64,000 bases of DNA from Cellulomonas chitinilytica. Its GTDB lineage: Bacteria > Actinomycetota > Actinomycetes > Actinomycetales > Cellulomonadaceae. The DNA lies in the NCBI RefSeq assembly GCF_016862675.1, contig NZ_BONK01000015.1, positions 1-64,000 of the forward strand, given 5' to 3'. The position numbers and the translations under genes are program-made. The notes beneath the pieces were generated by a model that had not been told where the DNA came from, did no database searches, and was given only the letters and a program-made list of their open reading frames with translations. Positions 7,742 to 15,721 of this stretch are shown here, piece by piece. How positions within the stretch are numbered: position 1 is the stretch's first letter; the number at the start of each line of letters is the position of its first letter.

Positions 7742-9232
7742 TCAGCCCGGCCGGACCGCGTCGGCGCTGCTCGGCACCGTGAGCCACGAGACGACCCCGC
7801 CGCCCGCCAGCAGCCCCGCGCACACCAGGAGCGCCGCCTGGTACGCCGGCCCGAGCGTGCCGGGGTCCGTCAGCGACGTCCCGACGCCCGCGACGAGCGG
7901 CAGGACGGCGATGGCGAGCAGACCGGCGATCCGGGCGACGGCGTTGTTCACCCCGCTCGCGACGCCCGCGAGCCGGTCCGGTGCTGCCGCGAGGGCCGTG
8001 GTGGTGAGGGGAGCGACGGTCGCGGACAGCCCCAGCCCGAACACGAGCACCCCCGGCAGCACGTGGGTCACGTACGGGGCGTCGGCGCCGATCGTCGACA
8101 GCATCACCGCGCCGGCCGCGCAGACCAGCGGGCCGACGGTCATCGGCAGCCTCGGGCCGATCCGGTGGCTCAGCGCCCCCGCCCGCGGCGAGAGCAGGAG
8201 CATCAGCGCGGTCACGGGGAGCGGGGCGATCCCCGAGGCGAGCGGCGAGTACCCGGACACCACCTGCAGCGTGACGACGAGGAAGAAGAACAGGCCGGAG
8301 ATCGCCGCGTAGATCAGCAGCGTCGCCGCGTTGGTGCCCGCGAACGGCCGCCACCGGAACAGCGCGGGCGGCAGCGAGGGTGCGACGGCCCGGGACTCGA
8401 CGATCACGAACGCGACCAGGGCGAGCACGCCGCCGGCGAGCGTGGCGACGACGACCGCGTCCGGGGTGCCGACGGACGTCCACCTCGTGAACCCGTACGT
8501 CAGGCCGGCGAGGCCGAGCGCACCGAGCACGGTGCCGGCGACGTCCAGCCTCTTCGCGGCCTCCGGGTCGGCGCTCTCGGGCACGTGCCGCAGCGTCACG
8601 GCGACGACGAGCGCGGCGAGCGGCAGGTTGATGCCGAACACCCACCGCCACGAGGTGAACTGCACGATCCAGCCGCCGAGGAACGGCGCGACCGCCCCGG
8701 CGATGCCCCCGAGCCCGGACCACGCGCCGATCGCCCGCCCGCGGTCCTCGCCCGAGAACGTCGACTGGATGATGGCCAGCGACCCCGGCGTGAGCAGCGC
8801 CCCGCCGACGCCCTGCAGCGCCCGCGCCGCGATCAGCAGCCCGATCGACGGCGCGACCGCGCACCCGAGCGAGGCGACCGCGAACCAGACGACGCCGACG
8901 AGGAACACCCGCCGCCGCCCGAACCGGTCGCCCAGCGAGCCTCCCAGCAGCAGGAACGCGGCGAGCGTGAGCGCGTACGCGTTGACGGTCCACTGCAGGT
9001 CGGCGGTGTCGGCGTCGAGGTCCTCCGCGATGTTCGGCAGGGCGATCGTGACGACGGTCGCGTCGATGAACGCGATCGCCGAGCCGAGCACGGTCGCGAG
9101 CAGCACCCACCGGCCGCGCGCGGACGAGTAGGTGACGGCGTCGTCGGGCGGGACCGGAGCTGCCTCGTCGGGCGCGTCGGGAGCCGCGTTCTCGGGCCGG
9201 TCGTCGGGCCGGTCGTCAGCGGGGCCGGTCAC
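7742..9232 (-). CDS. DHA2-family MFS drug:proton antiporter
   Basis: A 496-residue integral membrane protein of about 14 hydrophobic segments, the size and count of the DHA2 (14-TM) drug exporters. It has the loop 2-3 motif LGDRFGRRRVF, the ARALQGVGGALLTPGSLAII segment, and a motif-C-like stretch AGAVAPFLGG before helix 5. A Pro/Asp-rich cytoplasmic N-terminus of about 30 residues precedes helix 1. The start is GTG 9232, preceded by AAGGA. It overlaps the end of the upstream repair-polymerase gene by 17 bases, so the two are translationally linked. The substrate cannot be told from sequence. An adjacent regulator is not obvious. Confidence 0.85.
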   Translation of the reverse strand: MTGPADDRPDDRPENAAPDAPDEAAPVPPDDAVTYSSARGRWVLLATVLGSAIAFIDATVVTIALPNIAEDLDADTADLQWTVNAYALTLAAFLLLGGSLGDRFGRRRVFLVGVVWFAVASLGCAVAPSIGLLIAARALQGVGGALLTPGSLAIIQSTFSGEDRGRAIGAWSGLGGIAGAVAPFLGGWIVQFTSWRWVFGINLPLAALVVAVTLRHVPESADPEAAKRLDVAGTVLGALGLAGLTYGFTRWTSVGTPDAVVVATLAGGVLALVAFVIVESRAVAPSLPPALFRWRPFAGTNAATLLIYAAISGLFFFLVVTLQVVSGYSPLASGIAPLPVTALMLLLSPRAGALSHRIGPRLPMTVGPLVCAAGAVMLSTIGADAPYVTHVLPGVLVFGLGLSATVAPLTTTALAAAPDRLAGVASGVNNAVARIAGLLAIAVLPLVAGVGTSLTDPGTLGPAYQAALLVCAGLLAGGGVVSWLTVPSSADAVRPG

Positions 9233-10286
9233 GGTCCTTGCTCGGCTGCACGCGCTTCGGCTCGCCGGGCATCTTCGGGTACTCCGGCGGGTACGGCAGG
9301 TCGCCGTGCCCCTCCTCGGCCTCCTGCCGGGCGGCCAGCTCGAGCAGCGGCTCCAGCGAGTACCGGGGGGCGGCGTGCGCGACGAGCGGGGCGAACAGGT
9401 CACCGACCTCCGCGAACCGGGCGGGCATCGTCAGCACGTCGAAGTCGTCGGGGTGCACGTCGCCGACCTCGTCCCAGCGCAGCGGCGCGGACACGGTGGC
9501 GCGGGGGTTGGTGCGGATCGAGTACGCCGAGGCGATGGTGCGGTCGCGGGCCATCTGGTTGTAGTCGACGAAGATCTTCTGCCCGCGCTCCTCCTTCCAC
9601 CACTTCATCGTGACCTGCTCGGGCATCCGCCGTTCGAGCTCCCGGCCGAACGCGATGGTGGCCCGGCGGGCCTCGACGAACGACCAGCGCGGCTCGATAG
9701 GCACGAAGATGTGGATGCCCCGCCCGCCCGACGTCTTGGGGGTGCCCTCCATGCCGTGCTCGGCGAGCAGTTCGCGGACGTGCGGGGCGACGCGAGCGGC
9801 GTCGGAGAAGTCGGTGCCGGGCTGCGGGTCGAGGTCGATCCGCATCTGGTCGGGGCTCTCGACGTCGTCGCCGAGCACCGGCCACGGGTGGAACGTCAGG
9901 GTGCCGAGGTTCGCGGCCCACGCGACGACGGCGAGCTCGCTGGGCGCCACCTCGTCGGCGGTCCGCCCGCTCGGGAACGCGATGCGCGCCGTCTTCACGT
10001 ACTCGGGCGCACCCTGGGGGACGCGCTTCTGGTAGAACGCGTCGCCCGTCGAGTCCATCCGGGTCGCGAGCTTCGCCCCCTCGAAGACGCCCTTCGGCCA
10101 CCGTTCGAGCGTGGTCGGCCTGTCGAGGAGCGCACCGAGGATGCCGTCCCCGACCGAGACGAAGTAGTTCACGACGTCGAGCTTCGTGATCCCCCGCTCG
10201 GGGAAGTACACCTTGTCGGGGCTGCTCACGCGGACGGTGCGGCCGCGGACCTCGAGCTCGACGGCGGGGGTGGCGGACGGCGACAT
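9216..10286 (-). CDS. LigD-type primase-polymerase (PolDom), stand-alone
   Basis: A 356-residue protein of the archaeo-eukaryotic primase superfamily, as in the polymerase domain of bacterial non-homologous end-joining LigD. It begins VSSPDKVYFPERGITKLDVVNYF (typical opening). The metal-binding pair is in MRIDLDP (Asp151, Asp153), followed by TSGGRGIHIFVPI and the third acidic site in FVDYNQMARDRTIASAYS. There is no ligase or phosphoesterase domain, so it would fill gaps or act with a separate ligase and Ku encoded elsewhere. Start ATG 10286 has TACGTT six bases upstream (leaderless). The MFS gene overlaps its 3' end. Confidence 0.88.
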   Translation of the reverse strand: MSPSATPAVELEVRGRTVRVSSPDKVYFPERGITKLDVVNYFVSVGDGILGALLDRPTTLERWPKGVFEGAKLATRMDSTGDAFYQKRVPQGAPEYVKTARIAFPSGRTADEVAPSELAVVAWAANLGTLTFHPWPVLGDDVESPDQMRIDLDPQPGTDFSDAARVAPHVRELLAEHGMEGTPKTSGGRGIHIFVPIEPRWSFVEARRATIAFGRELERRMPEQVTMKWWKEERGQKIFVDYNQMARDRTIASAYSIRTNPRATVSAPLRWDEVGDVHPDDFDVLTMPARFAEVGDLFAPLVAHAAPRYSLEPLLELAARQEAEEGHGDLPYPPEYPKMPGEPKRVQPSKDRDRPR

Positions 10287-10292
10287 GCAGCC

Positions 10293-10298
10293 AACGTA
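10293..10298 (-). promoter_or_regulatory. Leaderless -10 box (TACGTT)
   Basis: A TANNNT hexamer six bases before the ATG at 10286 of the repair polymerase. Confidence 0.45.
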
Positions 10299-10434
10299 GG
10301 GCAGCCCACCGACAGCCGCCCGGCACGGTCGCCGGCCGGTGCCTTTGCCGTGCATCGGTCTGCTGCGCGTCCGGAACCGTCGCGCGCCGAGTGAACCGGA
10401 CCAGCCACTCGGGCTCATCCGGGCGTTCGGCGAA

Positions 10435-10515
10435 CGGTAGTTCAGATGGGCGGCAATCGGTAGCGTAGAATGCCTGCTAACGGTAGCGTAGAGGGCTTGC
10501 TACCGGTAGCGTAGA
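10435..10515 (+). repeat. 23-bp-period direct repeat array (iteron-like)
   Basis: Three exact copies of CGGTAGCGTAGA start at 10458, 10481 and 10504, and a degenerate copy (CGGTAGTTCAGA) starts at 10435. All are spaced exactly 23 bp. The spacers share GC(C/T)TGCTA before copies 3 and 4. The last junction forms the perfect palindrome GCTACCGGTAGC (10499-10510). The array ends four bases before the GTG of the ATPase gene, so it overlaps the promoter. It could be an operator array or a replication- or transfer-type iteron. What binds it is unknown. Confidence 0.75.
10507..10512 (+). promoter_or_regulatory. Leaderless -10 box (TAGCGT) inside the repeat array
   Basis: TAGCGT lies seven bases before the GTG at 10520 and is part of the last repeat. 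Any protein that binds the repeats would therefore block or recruit polymerase at this promoter. Confidence 0.4.
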
Positions 10516-10519
10516 CATC

Positions 10520-11797
10520 GTGCAGCCATACCAGACTCGGATCCTGGACAGCCTCCTCGACGAGCTCCACCCCGCACTCGGAGCCATCGAGCTGCACGGC
10601 CCGAAGGGCGTCGGGAAGACCGCGACGGCGCGACGGCGCGTCCGCTCGGTGGTCGCCCTCGACGACCCGTCGACGCGTGAGATCGTCGCCGCCGACCGCC
10701 AGAACCTCACTCGACTCGACGGGCCCGTCCTCGTCGACGAATGGCAGCGGATGCCGGAGGTGTGGGACATCGTCCGACGCGACGTCGACGACCGCGGGAT
10801 CGCGGGGCGCTACCTGCTGACGGGGAGTGCCGCTCCCGCCGGTGCATCGATCCACTCGGGGGCGGGGCGCATCGTCGGCCTGCGACTGCGTCCGCTCAGC
10901 CTCGCCGAGCGAGAGATCGACGATCCGACAGTCTCCGTCGCGGAGCTGCTGGTCGGCGGTGCGGCCATCGACGGCAGGACCGCAGTCGGGCTCGTGGACT
11001 ACGTCGAGGAGATCGTCGCGTCGGGCTTCCCGGACATCCGGCGTCAGGGCTCGCTCGTGCGAGGAGTTCGACTCGACGCCTACCTCGACACGGTCGTCCG
11101 ACGCGAGTTCGCCGAGCAGGGGCACGCGGTCCGACGGCCTGCGACGCTCCGGGCGTGGTTGGCGGCGTATGCCGCTGCGACCAGTTCCACGGCCAGCTAC
11201 AACGCGATCCTCGACGCCGCCACACCGGGCGAGTCCGCCAAGCCCGCCAAGACGACGACGATCGCGTACCGGGACACGCTCCAGAGCCTGTGGCTGCTCG
11301 ACGAGGTCGAGGCTTGGCTTCCGACGACGAACGACCTCGCGAGGCTCGGTCAAGCACCGAAGCACCAGCTCGCGGACCCGGCCCTCGCGGCGCGTCTGCT
11401 CGGGGTCGATGCGGCCGCGCTGCTTCGCGGGGCGACCGGCGAGCGTCATCCCGGTGGCCTGCACCGGGGAACACTCCTCGGCGCACTCTTCGAGCACCTG
11501 GTCACCCTGAGCATGCGGGTGTACGCGGAGGCGTCGGGAGCGACCGTCCACCACCTGCGGACCCGCAACGGCGATCACGAGATCGACCTCATCCTTCGTC
11601 GGCCCGACGGCAGCGTCGTGGCCGTCGAGGTCAAGCTGAGCGCACAGGTGACGGACGCCGACATCCGTCACCTGCGGTGGCTCAAAGGGGTGCTCGGTGC
11701 CGACGTCGTCGACTCGGTGGTCGTGACGACGGGTGAGCACGCCTATCGTCGATCGGACGGCATCGCCGTCGTGCCGGCGGCGCTCCTCGGACCGTGA
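10520..11797 (+). CDS. AAA_14/DUF4143-type ATPase
   Basis: A 425-residue protein. An N-terminal AAA domain has Walker A GPKGVGKTA (27-35) and Walker B GPVLVDEW (68-75), plus a sensor-like YLLTGSA. A C-terminal DUF4143 domain ends in a restriction-endonuclease-like fold (NGDHEIDLILRRPDGSVVAVEVKLS), whose D, E-x-K pattern matches PD-(D/E)XK. Proteins of this type are widespread in prokaryotes, highly mobile and functionally unclear. No partner gene is adjacent. The array of 23-bp repeats in its promoter and a codon usage slightly richer in A/T than the neighbours suggest an acquired single-gene unit. It converges on the LAL regulator. Confidence 0.8.
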   Translation: MQPYQTRILDSLLDELHPALGAIELHGPKGVGKTATARRRVRSVVALDDPSTREIVAADRQNLTRLDGPVLVDEWQRMPEVWDIVRRDVDDRGIAGRYLLTGSAAPAGASIHSGAGRIVGLRLRPLSLAEREIDDPTVSVAELLVGGAAIDGRTAVGLVDYVEEIVASGFPDIRRQGSLVRGVRLDAYLDTVVRREFAEQGHAVRRPATLRAWLAAYAAATSSTASYNAILDAATPGESAKPAKTTTIAYRDTLQSLWLLDEVEAWLPTTNDLARLGQAPKHQLADPALAARLLGVDAAALLRGATGERHPGGLHRGTLLGALFEHLVTLSMRVYAEASGATVHHLRTRNGDHEIDLILRRPDGSVVAVEVKLSAQVTDADIRHLRWLKGVLGADVVDSVVVTTGEHAYRRSDGIAVVPAALLGP

Positions 11798-11956
11798 CGA
11801 CGGACCGACGATCGAAGCCGACGCGGCGAGGTTCATGTGGGCGTGGCCCGGCGACGCGGCGCCCCTGCGATGGGTCGCCGGTGCGGTGATCGCCTTCGGC
11901 CGGGCCGCCGTCACCTAGACGCCTGCACGGCGGGTGGACGAGAAGGCTCGTCCCGC

Positions 11957-14872
11957 TCAGTCCGTGCCGATCAGCCCGCGCTGGTGCGCGACCGACACCG
12001 CCTCCGCCCGCCCGGACACCCCGAGCTTGGCGAGCAGGTTCGAGATGTGCACGGACACCGTCTTGCCGGAGATGAAGAGCTTCTCGCCGATCTGCCGGTT
12101 GGACAGCCCGTGCGCGACGAGGGCGAGCACCTCGGCCTCCCGTGCGGTGAGCACGTCGGTCCCGGCCGCCCGGACGCCGGGCAGGTCGAGCCGCCCGCGG
12201 CGGGCGAGCCCCCGGAGCGCGGTGGCCAGCGGTTCCGCCCCGAGGGACTCGGCCTCGGCGAGCGCCGCGGCCACCTCGTCGCGCGCGAGGTCCCGTGAGC
12301 CCTGCTCCAGCAGGGACTCCGCGAGCCGCCACCGGGTGCGGGCCTGCTCGTAGCGGTAGCCGTAGGAGAACTCGTCGAGGGCCGCCCGCCACAGCTCGGG
12401 GTCGTTCGTGCCGACGAGCCGCGCGTGCTCGGCGTGCGCACGGGCCAGCCACCCGCGCCCCTCCGGGCCGAGCACGCCGCCGCGCGGCCGGCCGATGTCC
12501 GCGGTGCGGACCGCCCGCGCGAAGAGCCGCTCGCCGGCCTCCAGCCGAGGGGTGACGTCCTTGCCGACGAGCCGCTCCTGCGCCGCAGCGTCGGCGAGCG
12601 CGGCGAGGCCCAGCGCGCACAGCCAGATGCCGCCGAGGAAGTCGTCGGTCCAGGCGTTGCTGAGGAAGTCGATGACGCGCTCCACGAGGGCGACGGCCTC
12701 GTCGAGCTCGCCCCGCCAGGTGAGCGCGTCGACGGTCGTCCCGCCGCTGACGAGGGCGACGTACCCGTCGAGCCCCCAGGCGCGTTCGAGCGCCCGGCCC
12801 TTCTCGACGGCGTCCTCGTCGCCGCGCGCGACCGCCGAGTACAGGGCCGTGGCCTGCAGCGCCGCGACCATCTCGTCCGGCACGACCCCGCGGGTCGGCA
12901 CGGGGGTCAGGTCCCCGGACGCGTAGCGGAACAGGTGCCCGAAGACGACGAGCTGCACCCCGTACGGGCTCCACGCCGTACCCGTCTCGCGGGCGCGGAC
13001 GGCCCCGTCGTCGAGGATCCGGATCGACTCGGCGAGCTCGCCCGCGTAGTAGTGGTGGCTCGCCAGGTTGAACGTGCTGCGCAGCTCGGTCGCCACGTCG
13101 CCCGCGGCCCGGGCCCGGCGCAACGCGTCCCCGAGGAGCTGGGCGGCCCGGTCGGCGTCGTGCACGACGAGCACCGCGAGCGAGGTGAGGGCGTCGGACT
13201 CGGCGTCCGCGGCACCGACGGCCTTGGCCATCTCGGCGGCCTCGGTGGCGGCCTGCCCGGCCTCGTCGTCCCGGTCCGCGTTGAGGGCCGCGCGGGCGTA
13301 CGTCGCGAGCGCCCACGCCCGGTTCGGCGACGGGGCTGCGGGCAGGTCGGCGAGCGCGCGCTCGGCCTGCACGAGCGCGTTGCGCACGTCGTCGAGCCCG
13401 AGCAGGTACCGCGCGAGGCACGTCCGCAGCGCGGCCTGCTGCTCGCTGCCGTCGGGTGCGGCGTGCATCGCGGCACGCGACAGCTGGACCGCGCGCTCCG
13501 GCTGCCCGGCCAGGCTCGCGGCCTCGGCGGCGGCCGAGATCACGTCGACGTGCGACTCCCCGAGCAGCGCCTCGGCGTCACCGGCCCCCTCCCACAGCCG
13601 CAGCACGACCTCCAGGTGCCGCAGCTCCTCGACGGGTGCGAGCACCTGCTGCGCCTGCGTCGCGGCGTCGCGCGACGCCCGCAGCGCCGTCGGGATGTCG
13701 GGGACCCGCACGGCGTGGAAGGCGAGCTGGGACGACGGGCCGAGCGACGGGTCGGCGGCCAGCGCCGACAGGTAGGCGCGGTGCAGGCTCGACTGCTCCC
13801 CGGGGAGCAGGTCCGTGTAGACGGCTTCCGCGAGCAGCGCGTGCCGGAACGCGATCCGGCCGTCCTCGCCGCCGAGCACGTGGTGCGCGACGGCCTCGCG
13901 CAACGCGGCGTCGACGTCTCCGGGGGTGCCGAGCAGCGGGTCGCCGACGGCCGCGACCGCGGCGCGCAGCAGCGGCTCCGAGACCCGCCGACCGGCCACG
14001 GACGCGACCCCGACGAGCCGTTGCACGGCCGGTTCGAGCACCTCGAGCCGGCTGCGGAGCACGTCCGCGAGCGACCACGGCAGCGCGTCGCTGCCGTCGC
14101 CTGCCTCGAGGAGCTCCTCCGCGAAGTACGCGTTGCCCTCGGACCGGTCCTGCACGCGGTGCAGCGTGCTCTCCGGCACCGGGCCGCCCGTCACGGCCGT
14201 GGTGAAGTCGCGCAGCTCGTCGGGCGTGAACGGGGGCAGGTCCATCCGCGTCACGCGCGGGTGCCGGGCCAGCTCGGCGGCGACGGGCCGCCACGGGTGC
14301 CGGCGGTGCAGGTCGTCCGTGCGGTAGGTCGCCACGACCAGCACGTGCTGGTCGCGCAGGCGGGCGACCAGGAACCGCAGCACGTCGCGGCTCGACGCGT
14401 CGGCCCAGTGCAGGTCCTCCAGCACGAGCAGCAGCGGGTGGCCCGGGCGACCGACAGCGCCGAGCACCTCGGCGATCCCGTCGAACAGCTGCAGCCGGCC
14501 CGCCCGGTCGTCGCCGCTCTCCTCGTCGGGCGCGCTGCCGGGCAGCAGCCGGGCGAGCGCGGGACGCTCCACGACGACCGCACCGACGGCCTCGGCGTCG
14601 ACCTCACGGAGCTGCGCGAGCGCCTCCGCGAACGGCAGGTACGGAAGGCCGATCTCACCGAGGTCGACGCAGTGCGCGACGACGACCCGCGCGCCCGTGG
14701 CCGTCGCGAGGTCGGCGACGTGCCGGACGAGCCGCGTCTTGCCGACCCCCGCGTCCGCCGCGAGCAGGACGAGCCCGGGCACGCCTCGGCCCGCGCGGTC
14801 CAGGCCGTCCATCAGGTCGGCCACCTGGTCCGCGCGGGCCACGAACGGGGTGCTCATCGGGCCGCGTGCCAT
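11957..14872 (-). CDS. LAL-family (large ATP-binding LuxR) transcriptional regulator
   Basis: A 971-residue regulator. It has an N-terminal AAA domain with Walker A AADAGVGKT (38-46) and Walker B LLLVLEDLHWAD, a long TPR-like helical middle, and a C-terminal LuxR helix-turn-helix (LTAREAEVLALVAHGLSNRQIGEKLFIS, then KTVSVHISNLLAKLGV; quoted in parts). The length is normal for the family. ATG 14872 has GAGGAT about 9 bases upstream; the next ATG, at 14857, is an alternative. A small gene overlaps its start by 19 bases. The divergent VOC gene and a perfect palindrome upstream make that region a candidate target. The inducer is unknown. Confidence 0.85.
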   Translation of the reverse strand: MARGPMSTPFVARADQVADLMDGLDRAGRGVPGLVLLAADAGVGKTRLVRHVADLATATGARVVVAHCVDLGEIGLPYLPFAEALAQLREVDAEAVGAVVVERPALARLLPGSAPDEESGDDRAGRLQLFDGIAEVLGAVGRPGHPLLLVLEDLHWADASSRDVLRFLVARLRDQHVLVVATYRTDDLHRRHPWRPVAAELARHPRVTRMDLPPFTPDELRDFTTAVTGGPVPESTLHRVQDRSEGNAYFAEELLEAGDGSDALPWSLADVLRSRLEVLEPAVQRLVGVASVAGRRVSEPLLRAAVAAVGDPLLGTPGDVDAALREAVAHHVLGGEDGRIAFRHALLAEAVYTDLLPGEQSSLHRAYLSALAADPSLGPSSQLAFHAVRVPDIPTALRASRDAATQAQQVLAPVEELRHLEVVLRLWEGAGDAEALLGESHVDVISAAAEAASLAGQPERAVQLSRAAMHAAPDGSEQQAALRTCLARYLLGLDDVRNALVQAERALADLPAAPSPNRAWALATYARAALNADRDDEAGQAATEAAEMAKAVGAADAESDALTSLAVLVVHDADRAAQLLGDALRRARAAGDVATELRSTFNLASHHYYAGELAESIRILDDGAVRARETGTAWSPYGVQLVVFGHLFRYASGDLTPVPTRGVVPDEMVAALQATALYSAVARGDEDAVEKGRALERAWGLDGYVALVSGGTTVDALTWRGELDEAVALVERVIDFLSNAWTDDFLGGIWLCALGLAALADAAAQERLVGKDVTPRLEAGERLFARAVRTADIGRPRGGVLGPEGRGWLARAHAEHARLVGTNDPELWRAALDEFSYGYRYEQARTRWRLAESLLEQGSRDLARDEVAAALAEAESLGAEPLATALRGLARRGRLDLPGVRAAGTDVLTAREAEVLALVAHGLSNRQIGEKLFISGKTVSVHISNLLAKLGVSGRAEAVSVAHQRGLIGTD

Positions 14873-15042
14873 GCCCCCGATCCTCGCAGCAGCCACCCAC
14901 GCGTGGCGCCCCTCGACGCCCGTCGAGGGTGGTCGGCCCGCGGGCGGCGTGCCCGCTTCGGGCGGCGACCGGCGGCGCGTGCGAGCTCCTCGCGGTGGAA
15001 CGCGACCTGTGCGTCGAGCGCGGGTCCCCAGATCTCGGTCAT
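14854..15042 (-). CDS. Small basic protein upstream of the LAL regulator
   Basis: A 62-residue product. The start at ATG 15042 is supported by GAGGAG six bases upstream, which is stronger than expected by chance. The N-terminus (MTEIWGPALDAQVAFHREELARAA) looks like a folded helical protein, and the rest is strongly Arg-rich. Its last 19 bases overlap the regulator start, so translation may be coupled. It may be a leader-type or small partner protein. No known family comes to mind. The Arg-rich tail could equally be an artefact of reading GC-rich sequence. Confidence 0.4.
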   Translation of the reverse strand: MTEIWGPALDAQVAFHREELARAAGRRPKRARRPRADHPRRASRGATRGWLLRGSGAWHAAR

Positions 15043-15157
15043 GGTGTGCTCCTCGAGTGCGTCGGGCGTTCTTCCGTCGACGATGAATCTGCTCGTGAGG
15101 TGGGGGCCCGCGGATCGGTCGACCGACGGGTTGTGCGGCGTCCTTCGGTCTGAGGTC

Positions 15158-15177
15158 CGTCTGAGGTACCTCAGACG
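15158..15177. promoter_or_regulatory. Perfect 20-bp palindromic operator candidate
   Basis: CGTCTGAGGTACCTCAGACG is a perfect palindrome, and an extra direct half-site (GTCTGAGGT) lies just upstream at 15149-15157. It sits between the divergent VOC gene (start 15217) and the small gene plus LAL regulator (start 15042). It looks like the operator of a dimeric repressor or activator. Confidence 0.6.
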
Positions 15178-15216
15178 ACGGTCCGGGGGTGTACCGCCGC
15201 AGGTCAGGGGTGCACG

Positions 15217-15591
15217 ATGGGCGGCATGGGTCTCGTGCAGGTCGCGCAGCGCGCGACGGATCTCGACCGCGCGTCCGCCTTCTACGCGGACCTGCTCGGG
15301 ACGCCGCCCACGGCACGGTTCGACCCGCCCGGCCTGCTGTTCTTCGACCTCGACGGCGTGCGGCTCCTGCTCGACGCGAACGCTCCGTCGTCGCTGCTCT
15401 ACCTGCGGGTCGACGACGTCGCGGCGACCGTCGAACGGCTGCGCGGTCAGGGCGTCGAGATCGAGTCGGAGCCGCACGTGATCTTCAGCCACGAGGACGA
15501 CACGTTGGGGCCGGCGGGCACCGACGAGTGGCAGGCGTTCGTGCGGGACTCCGAGGGGAACCTCGTGGGGCTGGTCGCGCAGACGCGCTGA
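15217..15591 (+). CDS. VOC (glyoxalase/bleomycin-resistance fold) protein
   Basis: A 124-residue protein with the paired beta-alpha-beta-beta-beta units of the vicinal oxygen chelate superfamily: VAQRATDLDRASAFYADLLG at the N-terminus, LFFDLDGVRLLLD, LYLRVDDVAATVERLRGQGVEIE, and the closing AFVRDSEGNLVGLVAQ. The metal ligands expected near the strands include Gln and Glu positions typical of the fold. The specific substrate is unknown; members range from dioxygenases to resistance proteins. Its promoter region holds a palindrome and is shared with the LAL regulator. ATG 15217 or the ATG three codons later could be the start. Confidence 0.8.
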   Translation: MGGMGLVQVAQRATDLDRASAFYADLLGTPPTARFDPPGLLFFDLDGVRLLLDANAPSSLLYLRVDDVAATVERLRGQGVEIESEPHVIFSHEDDTLGPAGTDEWQAFVRDSEGNLVGLVAQTR

Positions 15592-15721
15592 TCACCGGCG
15601 GGATCGTTCACCTGCCCGTCACACAAATCGTTGCTTCGAGTCACGAGGCTCGTGATTGGATGCTCCCGCATGTCCGTGCCGCGCCCCCGGGGTGGCGGTC
15701 TTCAGCGCAGGGGGGCGTCTC

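Noticed and set aside
11834..11918. A short plus-strand frame (MWAWPGDAAPLRWVAGAVIAFGRAAVT) after the DUF4143 ATPase
   Set aside because: It reads well by eye but is only 27 residues, has no ribosome site and no recognisable family. It could be the tail of a lost gene, but I cannot support it.
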